The notes: a model not told the origin generated them from the sequence alone. Positions 49,067 to 58,230 are shown, counted from the stretch's first letter. The stretch is DNA of 64,000 bases from Rhodoblastus sp963704565 (GCA_963704565.1 OY969917.1:744001-808000); one strand, 5' to 3'. A program made the numbers and translations.

Positions 49067-50227
49067 GTCGGCGCCGCCATGAGCTTGGGCAACCGCGTCA
49101 GATTATAGGCGGCGGCCGCGAAGACAAAGGCCCATCCGACGCGATCACGCCCACGGAATCTGGTCTTCTCCTGTCCGGCGATGGTCTTGATCCAGCCGAA
49201 GGCCTCTTCGATCCGCTTGCGGAGGCGCTGACTGACGGCGTAGCCGGCATGCCGCGTCGTGCGGCCGTCAATCGCCGACGAACGTCCGCTCGTATTCTGC
49301 GCCACATGCGGCGTCGCGTGCATCGACCGCAGTTCGTTGACGAAGTCTCGAGTGTCGTAAGCCTTGTCGGCGCCCAGTGTGACCGCATTCGGTCGATCGG
49401 CCCATGGCTCGATCATGTGAAGCGCCGCAATCCGTTCCGCGTGGCCATCCGCCTGTGTCAGGCAGGCGTCGACGACGAGGCCATTCCGGTTCTCCATCAG
49501 GGCGTGGCCCATGAAGCAGAGTTTGGCCTCCTTGCCTTTCCCTTTGCGATAAAGCTTGGCCTCGGGATCGGTGGTCGAGGCGTGCGTTTCGTTCGACCGC
49601 TTGGCGCCGTGAAAATCCGCTTCCTGGTTGCGCCCGCCGCTTTCAGTCGGCGGCTCATCCGATCCGTCCTTGGGGCGAAAGCTCTTCATCGACGCCCAGG
49701 CTTCGATCAGCGTGCCGTCGACCGAGAAGTGGTCCGTGCTCAAAAGTCGCTTCACGCGCGGCTGCTCCAGCACCGCCTTCATGAATTTCGCGGCGATCGC
49801 CCCTTCAAGAAGGCGATCCCGATTTTTGGAGAAAACTGAATGGTCCCATACCGCGTCATCGACACCCATGCCGACAAACCAGCGGAACAGAAGGTCGAAC
49901 TCCAACCGCTCCATCAACTGGCGTTCCGAGCGGATCGTATAAAACGCTTGCAGCAACATCGCCCGCAAGAGTTTCTCCGGCGCGATCGACGGACGCCCCA
50001 TCGGCGAATACAGCTCAGAAAACTCGCCGGCTAGCGTCGACAACGCCTCGTTCACGATCAAACGGATCACCCGCAGCGGATGATTCTGCCGAACACGGGC
50101 TTCCAAATCGACGTAGCTGAATAGCGCCCCAGTCCGCTCGTCTTCGCCCCGCATCATTCAGCCCCCGCACGTAGGGAGACTGAATCACACCTCGATTCCC
50201 GTGGCCAGATACTTTTTCAACAGCCTG
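48726..50227 (-). mobile_element. IS5-type element of 1,502 bp with a passenger gene, inserted at CTAG
   Basis: Terminal inverted repeats begin CAGGCTGTTGAAGAAGTATC at 48726 and end with the near-exact complement GATACTTTTTCAACAGCCTG at 50227 (one mismatch). CTAG flanks both sides (48722-48725 and 50228-50231), a 4-bp target duplication as known for IS5-family members. Inside are a transposase gene and a smaller gene downstream of it. The right CTAG is also the outer end of the two-hairpin repeat copy C, so the element landed exactly on the repeat's edge. Confidence 0.9.
49063..50157 (-). CDS. IS5-family transposase
   Basis: A 364-aa transposase beginning MMRGEDERTGALFSYVDLEA. The N-terminal DUF772-type region has APEKLLRAMLLQAFYTIRSE and QLMERLEFDLLFRWFVGMGV; the DDE core has LSTDHFSVDGTLIEAWASMK (Asp), LGADKAYDTRDFVNELRS (Asp) and RIEEAFGWIKTIAG (Glu). 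The protein looks complete, so this element may be active. Confidence 0.92.
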   Translation of the reverse strand: MMRGEDERTGALFSYVDLEARVRQNHPLRVIRLIVNEALSTLAGEFSELYSPMGRPSIAPEKLLRAMLLQAFYTIRSERQLMERLEFDLLFRWFVGMGVDDAVWDHSVFSKNRDRLLEGAIAAKFMKAVLEQPRVKRLLSTDHFSVDGTLIEAWASMKSFRPKDGSDEPPTESGGRNQEADFHGAKRSNETHASTTDPEAKLYRKGKGKEAKLCFMGHALMENRNGLVVDACLTQADGHAERIAALHMIEPWADRPNAVTLGADKAYDTRDFVNELRSMHATPHVAQNTSGRSSAIDGRTTRHAGYAVSQRLRKRIEEAFGWIKTIAGQEKTRFRGRDRVGWAFVFAAAAYNLTRLPKLMAAPT

Positions 50228-50334
50228 CTAGAGCTTGTTCGGTGAACTCTCGTTCACCGAACAAGCTCTAGTTTTTTGTTTTCACGCATTTTCTTAACGC
50301 GAACCGGCATCCACTTCGCTTGAAAATGCTCTAG
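50228..50334 (-). repeat. Two-hairpin intergenic element, copy C
   Basis: Bounded by CTAG at both ends (50228-50231, 50331-50334). One module is a near-perfect palindrome, with arms CTAGAGCTTGTTCGGTGAAC and its complement (50228-50247, 50252-50271); the other has arms around CGAACCGG/CACTTCG with GCATTTTC/GAAAATGC ends. The spacer TTGTTTTCACGCAT matches the conserved spacer of the other copies. Its left CTAG hosts the IS5-type element; its right CTAG provides the stop codon of the patatin gene. Confidence 0.88.
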
Positions 50335-52118
50335 GCGAAGGCCTCCTTCAGTTCGTTGAGGGCGGCCTGGACCTGTCCGGTGGCGGCGTCGGTCGCGACA
50401 TGGGCGCCGAAAGCCCGTGCGCCCAGTTTCAAAAACTCGAACTCGATGCGCCACATGTTCTTGGTGAAGCCCCGCAAATCGACATTCACCATCGTATCGG
50501 CGACCGCCATGGCGCGCTGGCCGATCCGCATGGTGAGGTCGTCGATCGAAACCAGGTCGGGCCGGGGCATGTCCGCCGCGCCGATGTCGATCGGCTGGCA
50601 CAGTTTTTCGCTCAGCGGGATGATGGGGAAGCCTTCGGCCGTCGCGGCGGCGTCGGTGCGCGGCGCGAATCTTTTGGCGTCAAAGGTCCGGTCCGCGCCA
50701 ACGTCGACCGATCCGGTCTGGCCGCCGGCGTCGCGGACGATCCAGCGGTCGCGGTTGATGGCGACGCCGTCGAACAGCGGATTGGTGGTCGGCAGCGAGA
50801 AATTCCAGCGCAGGAAGGCCTGGGCGTTGCGCCGCCCGAGCAGGTAATCGTGGCGGCGGAAGCTTTCGTGCAAAAAGCCGCTGAAGCCACCCAGGGCGCC
50901 GCAGGCGATGGGATATTTTTTTGCCGCGTCCGAACCGTTGTTTTCGCGGGTCGGCGAAATCATGTAGCGGGAAAAGAACGCGTCATTGGCCGCCTTTTGC
51001 AGCTCCTCGGGCTTGAACCGCGCCTGGTCGATCAAGGCCGAGCCGATCAGCGGCAGGAGATGGGTCAGCCTCATGCCAGAATCGTCCGGCGGCGATTTCA
51101 CCAAGCTGGGGAAGGGCGCGATGAGAATGACCGCCTTGCTGGCGGCTTCGCCGTTGGGATCGTTGCGCAGGGCCGCGCCGCCCGAAAGAAAGCGGCGCGC
51201 CAGCTCCAGCGGCTCGTTGTCGATGGTCCCGCCGTCCACCGACACATAAGCGTAAGGCGCCTCGCGGAAATTCGCGTCGGGTGGGATGTTGACGAAAGTT
51301 CCCGTCGCCGGGTCGTCATAGCCGACGACGCCGTTCGTGCTGAACCAGGACGTATCCGGCCGGGAAATCAGCCGGGGCCGCAGGCCGACCGGGAAGGCGC
51401 CGGTCGCCAAAGCCACGGTCTTGAAAACCGCCCATTCGGCCGCGCCGAGATCGCCCGCGTCGAGCGGCGTCGGGCCGGTGACGCAGGCGGCCGGCGGGGG
51501 CGGGGGCGCGCCGACGCCGATGAGAAAATCGTAATAATCGCCATGGTTCAGCATGCCGAACCGCTCCGGCGAATCGCCGCCGAAAATCGGGAAGGAATAG
51601 GGCACGCCGCGCACATTGGTCAGCGTCGCCATGACGCGCAGGCCGCGATCCGCGCCCCGTCCGATCCAGTCGCGGGCTTTTACGCCGGGCGCGAGCGAAA
51701 AGGCGGATTCGACGATCTCGTCGAGCACGTCGCAGCAAAAAAGCGACAGCACGCCGTTTTGCTGGCGCGGCCCGTCGAGATCTTTCGTCTCCAGCAGGCG
51801 CTCGATGGAAATGTCGGTCACCCAGCTCGAATAGAGCCGGTTGCGCTCCGGCTTGGGCGCCGGGGCGCCGGGGCGGACATGGTCGAGTTCGTGGAAGGCG
51901 TGCAGCGCCGAGATCGCCGAAGTCATGCCGCCCGCCGAGGCGCCGGTCATCACCGGCACGCGCACCTCGTGGCGCGGGCCGTCCCAGTCCGGGCTTTTCC
52001 GCGCCGCCTCATATTCGTCCAGCGCCTCGAACAGGAAATCCATCACCCCCGCCGTATAGGCGCCGGCGGAAATGGCCCCCGCCAGGGTCAGGCCGATTTC
52101 AAACACCTTGTTCGCCAT
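50331..52118 (-). CDS. Patatin-like phospholipase
   Basis: Predicted Ser-Asp dyad acyl hydrolase. The ATG at 52118 (after GGGGAGGCGAGC) gives MANKVFEIGLTLAGAISAGA, 595 aa. The oxyanion loop SAGAYTAG follows the first strand, the nucleophile Ser lies in VMTGASAGGMTSAISALHA, and the Asp in SVDGGTIDNEPL. The large C-terminal part places it with long patatin-related proteins. No signal peptide. The stop TAG (50331-50333) is inside the CTAG end of repeat copy C, so the native C-terminus may have been set by that insertion. Confidence 0.87.
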   Translation of the reverse strand: MANKVFEIGLTLAGAISAGAYTAGVMDFLFEALDEYEAARKSPDWDGPRHEVRVPVMTGASAGGMTSAISALHAFHELDHVRPGAPAPKPERNRLYSSWVTDISIERLLETKDLDGPRQQNGVLSLFCCDVLDEIVESAFSLAPGVKARDWIGRGADRGLRVMATLTNVRGVPYSFPIFGGDSPERFGMLNHGDYYDFLIGVGAPPPPPAACVTGPTPLDAGDLGAAEWAVFKTVALATGAFPVGLRPRLISRPDTSWFSTNGVVGYDDPATGTFVNIPPDANFREAPYAYVSVDGGTIDNEPLELARRFLSGGAALRNDPNGEAASKAVILIAPFPSLVKSPPDDSGMRLTHLLPLIGSALIDQARFKPEELQKAANDAFFSRYMISPTRENNGSDAAKKYPIACGALGGFSGFLHESFRRHDYLLGRRNAQAFLRWNFSLPTTNPLFDGVAINRDRWIVRDAGGQTGSVDVGADRTFDAKRFAPRTDAAATAEGFPIIPLSEKLCQPIDIGAADMPRPDLVSIDDLTMRIGQRAMAVADTMVNVDLRGFTKNMWRIEFEFLKLGARAFGAHVATDAATGQVQAALNELKEAFA

Positions 52119-52349
52119 GCTCGCCTCCCCGCCCGGCTTCCGGCGCCATGCGAAATAGACACGATCGCGCGCTTCTCCGCCAGCGCAACGCGGGTTGTAT
52201 TTGCGGCGCAAATGGCCGCCGAAAGGAACATCCGCCGCCCGAGTTGGCGCGGCTTGGGATTTCCCTCCGAAAATGGCGCGCAAAATTGGCTTTCGCCGCG
52301 AGAATCACATAGAACGAATTAAACTTTCCAAGCCAGCAAAGAGCGCATT

Positions 52350-55088
52350 TTGGCCGATCAGAACGACGATCATCCGGTTCCGCCTTCCTCGGACATTCGT
52401 CCGGTCTCGATCACCGAGGAAATGAAAAGCTCCTATCTCGCTTATGCGATGAGCGTGATCGTCAGCCGCGCCCTGCCGGACGTGCGCGACGGCCTCAAGC
52501 CGGTCCACCGCCGCATCCTCTATTCGACGCAGGAAAACAATTTCCTGCCCGACCGGTCCTATGTGAAATCGGCCCGTATCGTCGGCGAAGTGATGGGTAA
52601 ATACCATCCCCACGGCGACGCGGCGATCTATGACGCCCTGGTGCGCATGGCCCAGCCCTTCTCGATGAGCCTGCCGCTCATCGACGGCCAAGGCAATTTC
52701 GGCTCGGTGGACGGCGACCGCGCGGCGGCCATGCGCTACACCGAATCGCGCCTCGCCCGGCCTTCCATGGCCTTGATCGAGGACATCAACTCCGACACCG
52801 TCGATTTCCAGCCCAATTACGACGGCAAGGAGCAGGAGCCGACGGTCCTGCCGGCGCGTTTCCCCAATCTGCTGGTCAATGGCGCGGGCGGCATCGCGGT
52901 CGGCATGGCGACCAATATTCCGCCGCATAATCTCGGCGAGGTCATCGACGCCTGCGTCGCCATGATCGACAGGCCCGACATGACGCTGGCCGAACTGATG
53001 GAGATCGTGCCGGGGCCGGATTTCCCCACCGGCGGCGCGATCATGGGCCGCGCCGGCATCCGCCAGGCCTATGAGACCAGCCGCGGCTCGGTGGTGATCC
53101 GGGGCGTGGCGACCATCGAGACCCTGCGCAAGGATCGCGAGGCCATCGTCTTCACCGAAATTCCCTATCAGGTGAACAAGGCGACCTTGATCGAAAAGAT
53201 CGCCGAACTGGTGCGCGAGAAGAAGATCGAGGGCATTTCCGACCTGCGCGACGAATCCGACCGCGAAGGCATGCGCATCGTCATCGAGATCAAGCGCGAC
53301 GCCGTGGCGGATGTGGTGCTCAACCAGCTCTACCGCTTCACCGCCTTGCAAAACTCGTTCGGCGTCAACATGATCGCGCTGAACGGCGGGCGGCCCGAAA
53401 GCCTCAATCTTATCGACTGCCTGAAGGCCTTCATCGATTTCCGCGAGGAAGTCGTCAGCCGGCGCACCAAGTTCAAGCTCAACAAGGCGCGCGACGGCGC
53501 CCATATCCAGGTCGGCCTCGCCATTGCGGTGGCCAATATCGACGAAGTGATCCGGCTGATCCGCACCTCCGCCGACGCGGCGACGGCGCGCGAGGCTTTG
53601 ATGGGCCGGGTCTGGCCGGCGCATGACATGGCGCCTTTGGTGGCGCTGATCGCCGACCCGCGCCATTCGATCGACGAGGACGGCAATTGCCGCCTGTCGG
53701 AAGCCCAGGCCCGCGCCATTCTCGATCTGCGCCTGCAACGGCTGACCGCCTTGGGGCGCGACGAAATCGCCGAAAACCTCAACAAGCTGGCCGCCGAAAT
53801 CGCCGAATATCTGGAAATCCTGCGCTCACGGGAAAAACTTTTCGCCATCGTCAAGGACGAGATGCTCAGCGTTAAAACCGCCCATGCCGTGCCGCGCCGC
53901 ACCCAGATCCTCGATGTCGAAGGCGACATGATGGATGAGGATCTCATCCAGCGCGAGGAGATGGTGGTGACCGTCTCGCACGCCGGCTATATCAAGCGCG
54001 TGCCGCTTTCGACCTATCGCGCGCAAAGGCGCGGCGGCAAGGGCCGTTCCGGCATGCAGACCCGCGAGGAGGATTTCGTCCAACGGCTGTTCGTCGCCTC
54101 GACCCATGCGCCGGTGCTGTTCTTCTCCTCGCGCGGCCAGGTATACAAGGAAAAGGTCTGGCGCCTGCCGCTCGCCGCGCCGCAGGCGCGCGGCAAGGCT
54201 CTGGTCAACATGCTGCCGCTGACGCAAGGCGAGCGCATCACCTCGATCATGGCTCTGCCCGAGGACGAGGCGCTTTGGGAAGGCCTGGACGTGATGTTCG
54301 CCACCACCGGCGGCACGGTCCGGCGCAACAAATTGTCCGATTTCACCTCGGTCAACCGCGCCGGCAAGATCGCCATGAAGCTCGACGAGGGCGAGGGCAT
54401 TGTCGATGTCCAGATCTGCACCGAGGATCAGGACGTGCTGCTGACCACATCGAAAGGCCAGTGCATCCGCTTCAAGGCCGATGAAGTGCGCGTCTTCAAG
54501 GGCCGCGATTCCATGGGCGTGCGCGGCGTCAATCTCGGCGAGGGCGACCGGGTGATCGCGCTCTCCATCCTCACCCACAGCGCCGCCACGCCGGCCGAGC
54601 GCGCCGCCTTCCAGAAAATGCGCCGCGCCGCCGCCGGCGAGCCGGCCGAGCCGGCCGAGCCCGAGGAGACGGAGGAGGGCGGCGAGAACGCGGCGGCGCT
54701 GACGCCTGAGCTTTTCGAGACAATGGCGGCGGCGGAACAGCTGATCCTGACCATTTCCGCCAATGGCTATGGCAAGCGCACGTCGTCCTACGAATATCGG
54801 GTCACCGGGCGCGGCGGCAAAGGCATTGTCGCCATGGCGGTCAACGCCCGCAACGGCGAACTGGTGGCCTCCATGCCGGTCGAGGCCGCCGACCAGATCA
54901 TGCTGGTGACCGACGGCGGCCAGCTCATCCGCTGCCCGGTCGCGGGCATTCGCGTGGTCGGGCGCGGCAGCCAGGGCGTCATCGTCTTCAATACGGCGGA
55001 GACGGAAAAGGTCGTCTCGGTCGAGCGGATCAGCGAGGAAGAGGCCATCGACGGCGAAGAGGGCGAGGCGGTCGACGGCGAGGTTTGA
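52350..55088 (+). CDS. gyrA: DNA gyrase subunit A
   Basis: Type II topoisomerase subunit that cuts and religates DNA to introduce negative supercoils. The TTG at 52350 starts LADQNDDHPVPPSSDIRPVS; 912 aa. The catalytic Tyr130 lies in AAAMRYTESRL. The quinolone-resistance region reads HPHGDAAIYDALVRMAQPFS: Ala91 occupies the place of E. coli Ser83, Asp95 that of Asp87. The C-terminal beta-pinwheel has the GyrA-box QRRGGKGR, and an acidic insert (EPAEPAEPEETEEGGENAA) interrupts it. The end is acidic. Confidence 0.98.
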   Translation: MADQNDDHPVPPSSDIRPVSITEEMKSSYLAYAMSVIVSRALPDVRDGLKPVHRRILYSTQENNFLPDRSYVKSARIVGEVMGKYHPHGDAAIYDALVRMAQPFSMSLPLIDGQGNFGSVDGDRAAAMRYTESRLARPSMALIEDINSDTVDFQPNYDGKEQEPTVLPARFPNLLVNGAGGIAVGMATNIPPHNLGEVIDACVAMIDRPDMTLAELMEIVPGPDFPTGGAIMGRAGIRQAYETSRGSVVIRGVATIETLRKDREAIVFTEIPYQVNKATLIEKIAELVREKKIEGISDLRDESDREGMRIVIEIKRDAVADVVLNQLYRFTALQNSFGVNMIALNGGRPESLNLIDCLKAFIDFREEVVSRRTKFKLNKARDGAHIQVGLAIAVANIDEVIRLIRTSADAATAREALMGRVWPAHDMAPLVALIADPRHSIDEDGNCRLSEAQARAILDLRLQRLTALGRDEIAENLNKLAAEIAEYLEILRSREKLFAIVKDEMLSVKTAHAVPRRTQILDVEGDMMDEDLIQREEMVVTVSHAGYIKRVPLSTYRAQRRGGKGRSGMQTREEDFVQRLFVASTHAPVLFFSSRGQVYKEKVWRLPLAAPQARGKALVNMLPLTQGERITSIMALPEDEALWEGLDVMFATTGGTVRRNKLSDFTSVNRAGKIAMKLDEGEGIVDVQICTEDQDVLLTTSKGQCIRFKADEVRVFKGRDSMGVRGVNLGEGDRVIALSILTHSAATPAERAAFQKMRRAAAGEPAEPAEPEETEEGGENAAALTPELFETMAAAEQLILTISANGYGKRTSSYEYRVTGRGGKGIVAMAVNARNGELVASMPVEAADQIMLVTDGGQLIRCPVAGIRVVGRGSQGVIVFNTAETEKVVSVERISEEEAIDGEEGEAVDGEV

Positions 55089-55093
55089 GCAAA

Positions 55094-55846
55094 ATGGCCG
55101 AAAAGCCGCGGCATGACGATCTGTTCGACGAGGATTTCGCCCGGCGGCGCGACGCGGCGCGCAAAAAACTCGACGCGCTCGATCCCGCGCGGCGCGGCGC
55201 GCCGCTGGACGACCCCAAGTGGGACCCGAAGCGCCAGCAATGGTTCGAAGCGGTTTACGAGCTGGCCGATGGCGACGCCGCCGGCGTGCCCTGGGGCAAT
55301 TTGGCGCCCCAGCCCCTGCTGGCGGACTGGCTGGCGCGAAATCCCGATCTTGCCAGCGTGAGGGCGCTGGATGTCGGCTGCGGGCTCGGCGACAACGCCG
55401 CCGCTTTGGCCGATCGCGGCGCGAGGGTGACGGCTTTCGATTTCGCGCCGCGTGCGGTCGAATGGGCGAAAAACCGTTTCGCGGGCAAAAATATCGATTT
55501 CGTCGTCGCCGATCTTTTCGCGGCGCCATCCGAATGGCGCGAGACTTTCGACCTCGTCCACGAGACTTACACTTTGCAGGCCTTGCCGGCGCAGCTTCTG
55601 CCCGAGATGCGCCAGGCCCTGGCCGATTTCGTCAAGCCGGGCGGGCGCCTGCTGGCGATCTCCCGCGCCCGCGACGAAAACCAGCACATCGACGGCCCGC
55701 CCTGGCCGCTGGCGCGCATGGACATCGAGGCTTTTTGCGCCTGCGGCCTCGTATTGGAGAGCCTGGACGACACGACATCCGGCCCGGCGGCAATCCGCTA
55801 CTGGCGGGCGCTCTTTCACAAGCCACGCGCGCCGGGCGCCGGCTGA
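55094..55846 (+). CDS. Class I SAM-dependent methyltransferase
   Basis: Small-molecule-type methyltransferase, 250 aa from ATG 55094 (MAEKPRHDDLFDEDFARRRD); a TTG at 55085 overlapping the gyrA stop is an alternative. The SAM motif is VRALDVGCGLGDNAAALADR, followed by VTAFDFAPRAVEWAKNRF and the post-II motif DLVHETYTLQALP. The acceptor is unknown. It lies directly behind gyrA and is probably co-transcribed. Confidence 0.85.
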   Translation: MAEKPRHDDLFDEDFARRRDAARKKLDALDPARRGAPLDDPKWDPKRQQWFEAVYELADGDAAGVPWGNLAPQPLLADWLARNPDLASVRALDVGCGLGDNAAALADRGARVTAFDFAPRAVEWAKNRFAGKNIDFVVADLFAAPSEWRETFDLVHETYTLQALPAQLLPEMRQALADFVKPGGRLLAISRARDENQHIDGPPWPLARMDIEAFCACGLVLESLDDTTSGPAAIRYWRALFHKPRAPGAG

Positions 55847-55866
55847 TCGTATTCTCCGAACCAAAC

Positions 55867-55890
55867 AAAAAAGCCGCCCGGAGGCGGCTT
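55867..55890 (-). terminator. Terminator of rpmG
   Basis: GCCGCC (55873-55878) pairs with GGCGGC (55883-55888) with an AAAAAA run at 55867-55872 that becomes a T-run on the minus strand. It is 20 bp after the rpmG stop and may also serve the convergent methyltransferase gene. Confidence 0.85.
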
Positions 55891-55910
55891 TAGAGAAGGT
55901 GTTTAACCGA

Positions 55911-56078
55911 TCACTTGATCTTGGTTTCCTTGAACTCGACGTGCTTGCGCGCGACGGGATCGTATTTCTTGAACGCCAGCTTGTCGGTCTTGGTGCGAGC
56001 GTTCTTCTTGGTGACGTAGAAATAGCCGGTGTCGGCGGTGGACAGCAGCTTGATCTTGATCGTGGCGGCCTTGGCCAT
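55911..56078 (-). CDS. rpmG: 50S ribosomal protein L33
   Basis: A 55-aa basic protein: MAKAATIKIKLLSTADTGYF then YVTKKNARTKTDKLAFKKYD and HVEFKETKIK, the standard L33 sequence. It lacks the four zinc-binding cysteines (the C- form). The ATG at 56078 is chosen because longer frames run through non-conserved sequence. Confidence 0.97.
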   Translation of the reverse strand: MAKAATIKIKLLSTADTGYFYVTKKNARTKTDKLAFKKYDPVARKHVEFKETKIK

Positions 56079-56287
56079 GGCGGTTACCTTGAAAGCGAAG
56101 CTTGGGCCGCATCCAAAAGCGGAGATGGGCCGTTGACGGAACAAAAGGGGCCGGATCGCTCCGGCCCAAACTCGGGCGCACCATAGCCGCCGCGGCCTTT
56201 TTGTCAAGCCGCGCCTTCATGCCTCATTTTTCCATGGCAGGCGGCCGGTCGCGGGACTAAATTACCGGCAAAACAGGAGGAACGGCC

Positions 56288-57157
56288 GTGACCACCGGGG
56301 CTGAATCGACCGAAGGACGCGCGACCGAAAGACGCGCGCTTCACATCTGCGCGCTGCTGCCGGAGGCCGAAACCGCGCTTTCGACGCTGCAATGCGCCGC
56401 CGCCGCGGGCCTGGGCTTTGACGCCGATATTTGCGCCGCCCATGTCGGATTCGACGTCCATTTTGCGCTGGTTGACGCCGAGGAGCTGGAAATCCAGCAA
56501 TTGCGCGAAATCTACGAAGGGCCGCCCGAGGTTCGCACGGCCCGCGTCAAGGCGGTGGTCGATTCGTTTCGCGATTCGGCGCCCGGGGCGCCGCCGATCG
56601 CCTGGCGCGACGACGAAGGCGAGGTCGAGGCCAATGTCGCCCTCGACGCCGCCAAAGCCGATCTGCTGGTGGTCAGCCGCCCGGTCCATCTCGACGCCGC
56701 CGACGCCTTCCACGCCGCTCTGTTCGGCGGCCGGCGGCTGGTGCTGGTCGCGCCGCGCGACGTGGCCGACGGCGATCGAATCATCGGCCGCCATATCGTG
56801 GTCGGCTGGAAGCCCGGCGCCCCGGCCGAGGAGGCGGCGCGCGCCGCCTTGCCCTGGCTGAAAAAGGCCGAAAAGATCACGGTTCTTTGGGCCGCCAAGC
56901 CCGGCGCCGGTTTTTACGAGCCCAGCGCCCGCGAATTCTTCCAGCGCCTCGGCCTCAATGTCGAGATCGCCCATCTGGCGCGCAGCGCGGGGAGCGTCGG
57001 CCACGATCTGCTGAGCGAGACGATGCGCCTTGGCGGCGATTGCCTGCTGATCGGCGCCTTCACCCATGGCGCGTGGTGGGAGACTTTGTTCGGCGGCGTC
57101 ACCCGCGACGTTCTGGCGGAGGCGCGCATTCCCGTCTTCACAATGCGGGCGCGATAG
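56288..57157 (+). CDS. Universal stress protein (tandem UspA-like)
   Basis: A 289-aa protein with two UspA-type halves. The GTG at 56288 follows ACAGGAGG. The second half has the recognisable end GLNVEIAHLARSAGSVGHDL with DCLLIGAFTHGAWWETLFGG and VTRDVLAEARIPVFTMRAR, where the G-[2]-H/G-[9]-S/T-type nucleotide loop is modified. The first half is degenerate (KADLLVVSRPVHLDA). It ends 2 bp before the EamA transporter gene. Confidence 0.85.
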   Translation: MTTGAESTEGRATERRALHICALLPEAETALSTLQCAAAAGLGFDADICAAHVGFDVHFALVDAEELEIQQLREIYEGPPEVRTARVKAVVDSFRDSAPGAPPIAWRDDEGEVEANVALDAAKADLLVVSRPVHLDAADAFHAALFGGRRLVLVAPRDVADGDRIIGRHIVVGWKPGAPAEEAARAALPWLKKAEKITVLWAAKPGAGFYEPSAREFFQRLGLNVEIAHLARSAGSVGHDLLSETMRLGGDCLLIGAFTHGAWWETLFGGVTRDVLAEARIPVFTMRAR

Positions 57158-57159
57158 GC

Positions 57160-58230
57160 TTGTCGGCTTTCCTGCATCGACTGACGCATTTATGGCCGGG
57201 CGTCCCGCTCGCGCTCGGCTCGGCGGTTTTGTTCGGCTTGACCACGCCGCTGGCCAAGGCGTTGCTGGGGCGATTCGATCCGCAATTGCTGGCCGGCGCG
57301 CTATATCTCGGCGCCGGCCTTGGCCTCGCCGGCTTTCATTTGGCCCGGCGCGCGGTCGGTCTGCCGGCTTCCGAGGCGCCCTTGCGCCGCGCCGACGGGC
57401 CCTGGCTCGCGGCGGTGGTGTTTTTCGGCGGCTTTCTTGGGCCTTTGCTGCTGATGACGGGCCTGAGCGCCACTAGCGCCGCCAACGCCTCGCTGCTGCT
57501 CAATCTCGAAGGCCTGGCCACCATGGCCATCGCCTGGCTGGTCTTTCGCGAGAATGTGGACGCGCGTCTCTTCGCCGGCGCCATGGCGATTCTGGCCGGC
57601 GCCGTTGTTTTGTCCTGGCAGGGGCGCGGACTGGCGCTGGACCGGGGCGCGCTGCTGGTCGCCGGCGCCTGTCTCGCCTGGGGAATCGACAATAATCTCA
57701 CCCGCAAATTGTCCTCCGCCGATCCGGCGCCAATCGCCGCGATCAAGGGGCTGGCGGCGGGGTCGGTCAATGTGCTCGCCGCGCTGGCGCGCGGCGCCGA
57801 GCCGCCCGGCATGGCTTTCGTCGGCGCGGCGGCTCTGGTGGGCCTGTTCGGGGTCGGCGTGAGCCTTGTTCTGTACATTCTGGCCTTGCGCCGGCTGGGG
57901 GCGGCGCGCACCGGGGCCTATTTCGCCCTCGCGCCCTTCATCGGCGCGCTGGCCTCACTGGTTTTCCTGCATGAACGGCCGACCGCCCAATTGCTCGTCG
58001 CCGGGGCGCTGATGGCTTTAGGCCTGTGGCCGCATCTCGCCGAGCGCCACGACCACGCGCATGTCCATGACGCCATCGAGCATGAGCACGCCCATGTCCA
58101 TGACGAGCATCACCGGCACAGCCATGACGGGCCGGTCACGGAGCCGCATTCGCATCCCCACCGCCACGAAAAGCTGGTCCATTCCCATCGCCATTACCCG
58201 GATTTGCATCACCGCCATTCGCATGGGTGA
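57160..58230 (+). CDS. EamA-family transporter with a histidine-rich C-terminal tail
   Basis: Drug/metabolite-type transporter with ten predicted helices in two EamA repeats. The TTG at 57160 gives LSAFLHRLTHLWPGVPLALG, 356 aa; frames opening further upstream run through the stress-protein gene and are rejected. The last 62 residues (295-356) contain 23 histidines in HXH-type clusters (for example HDHAHVHD, HRHSHDG, HHRHSHG), which suggests binding of Ni, Co, Zn or Cu. Such tails are familiar in metal transporters but unusual in EamA proteins. It is likely co-transcribed with the stress protein. Confidence 0.85.
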   Translation: MSAFLHRLTHLWPGVPLALGSAVLFGLTTPLAKALLGRFDPQLLAGALYLGAGLGLAGFHLARRAVGLPASEAPLRRADGPWLAAVVFFGGFLGPLLLMTGLSATSAANASLLLNLEGLATMAIAWLVFRENVDARLFAGAMAILAGAVVLSWQGRGLALDRGALLVAGACLAWGIDNNLTRKLSSADPAPIAAIKGLAAGSVNVLAALARGAEPPGMAFVGAAALVGLFGVGVSLVLYILALRRLGAARTGAYFALAPFIGALASLVFLHERPTAQLLVAGALMALGLWPHLAERHDHAHVHDAIEHEHAHVHDEHHRHSHDGPVTEPHSHPHRHEKLVHSHRHYPDLHHRHSHG

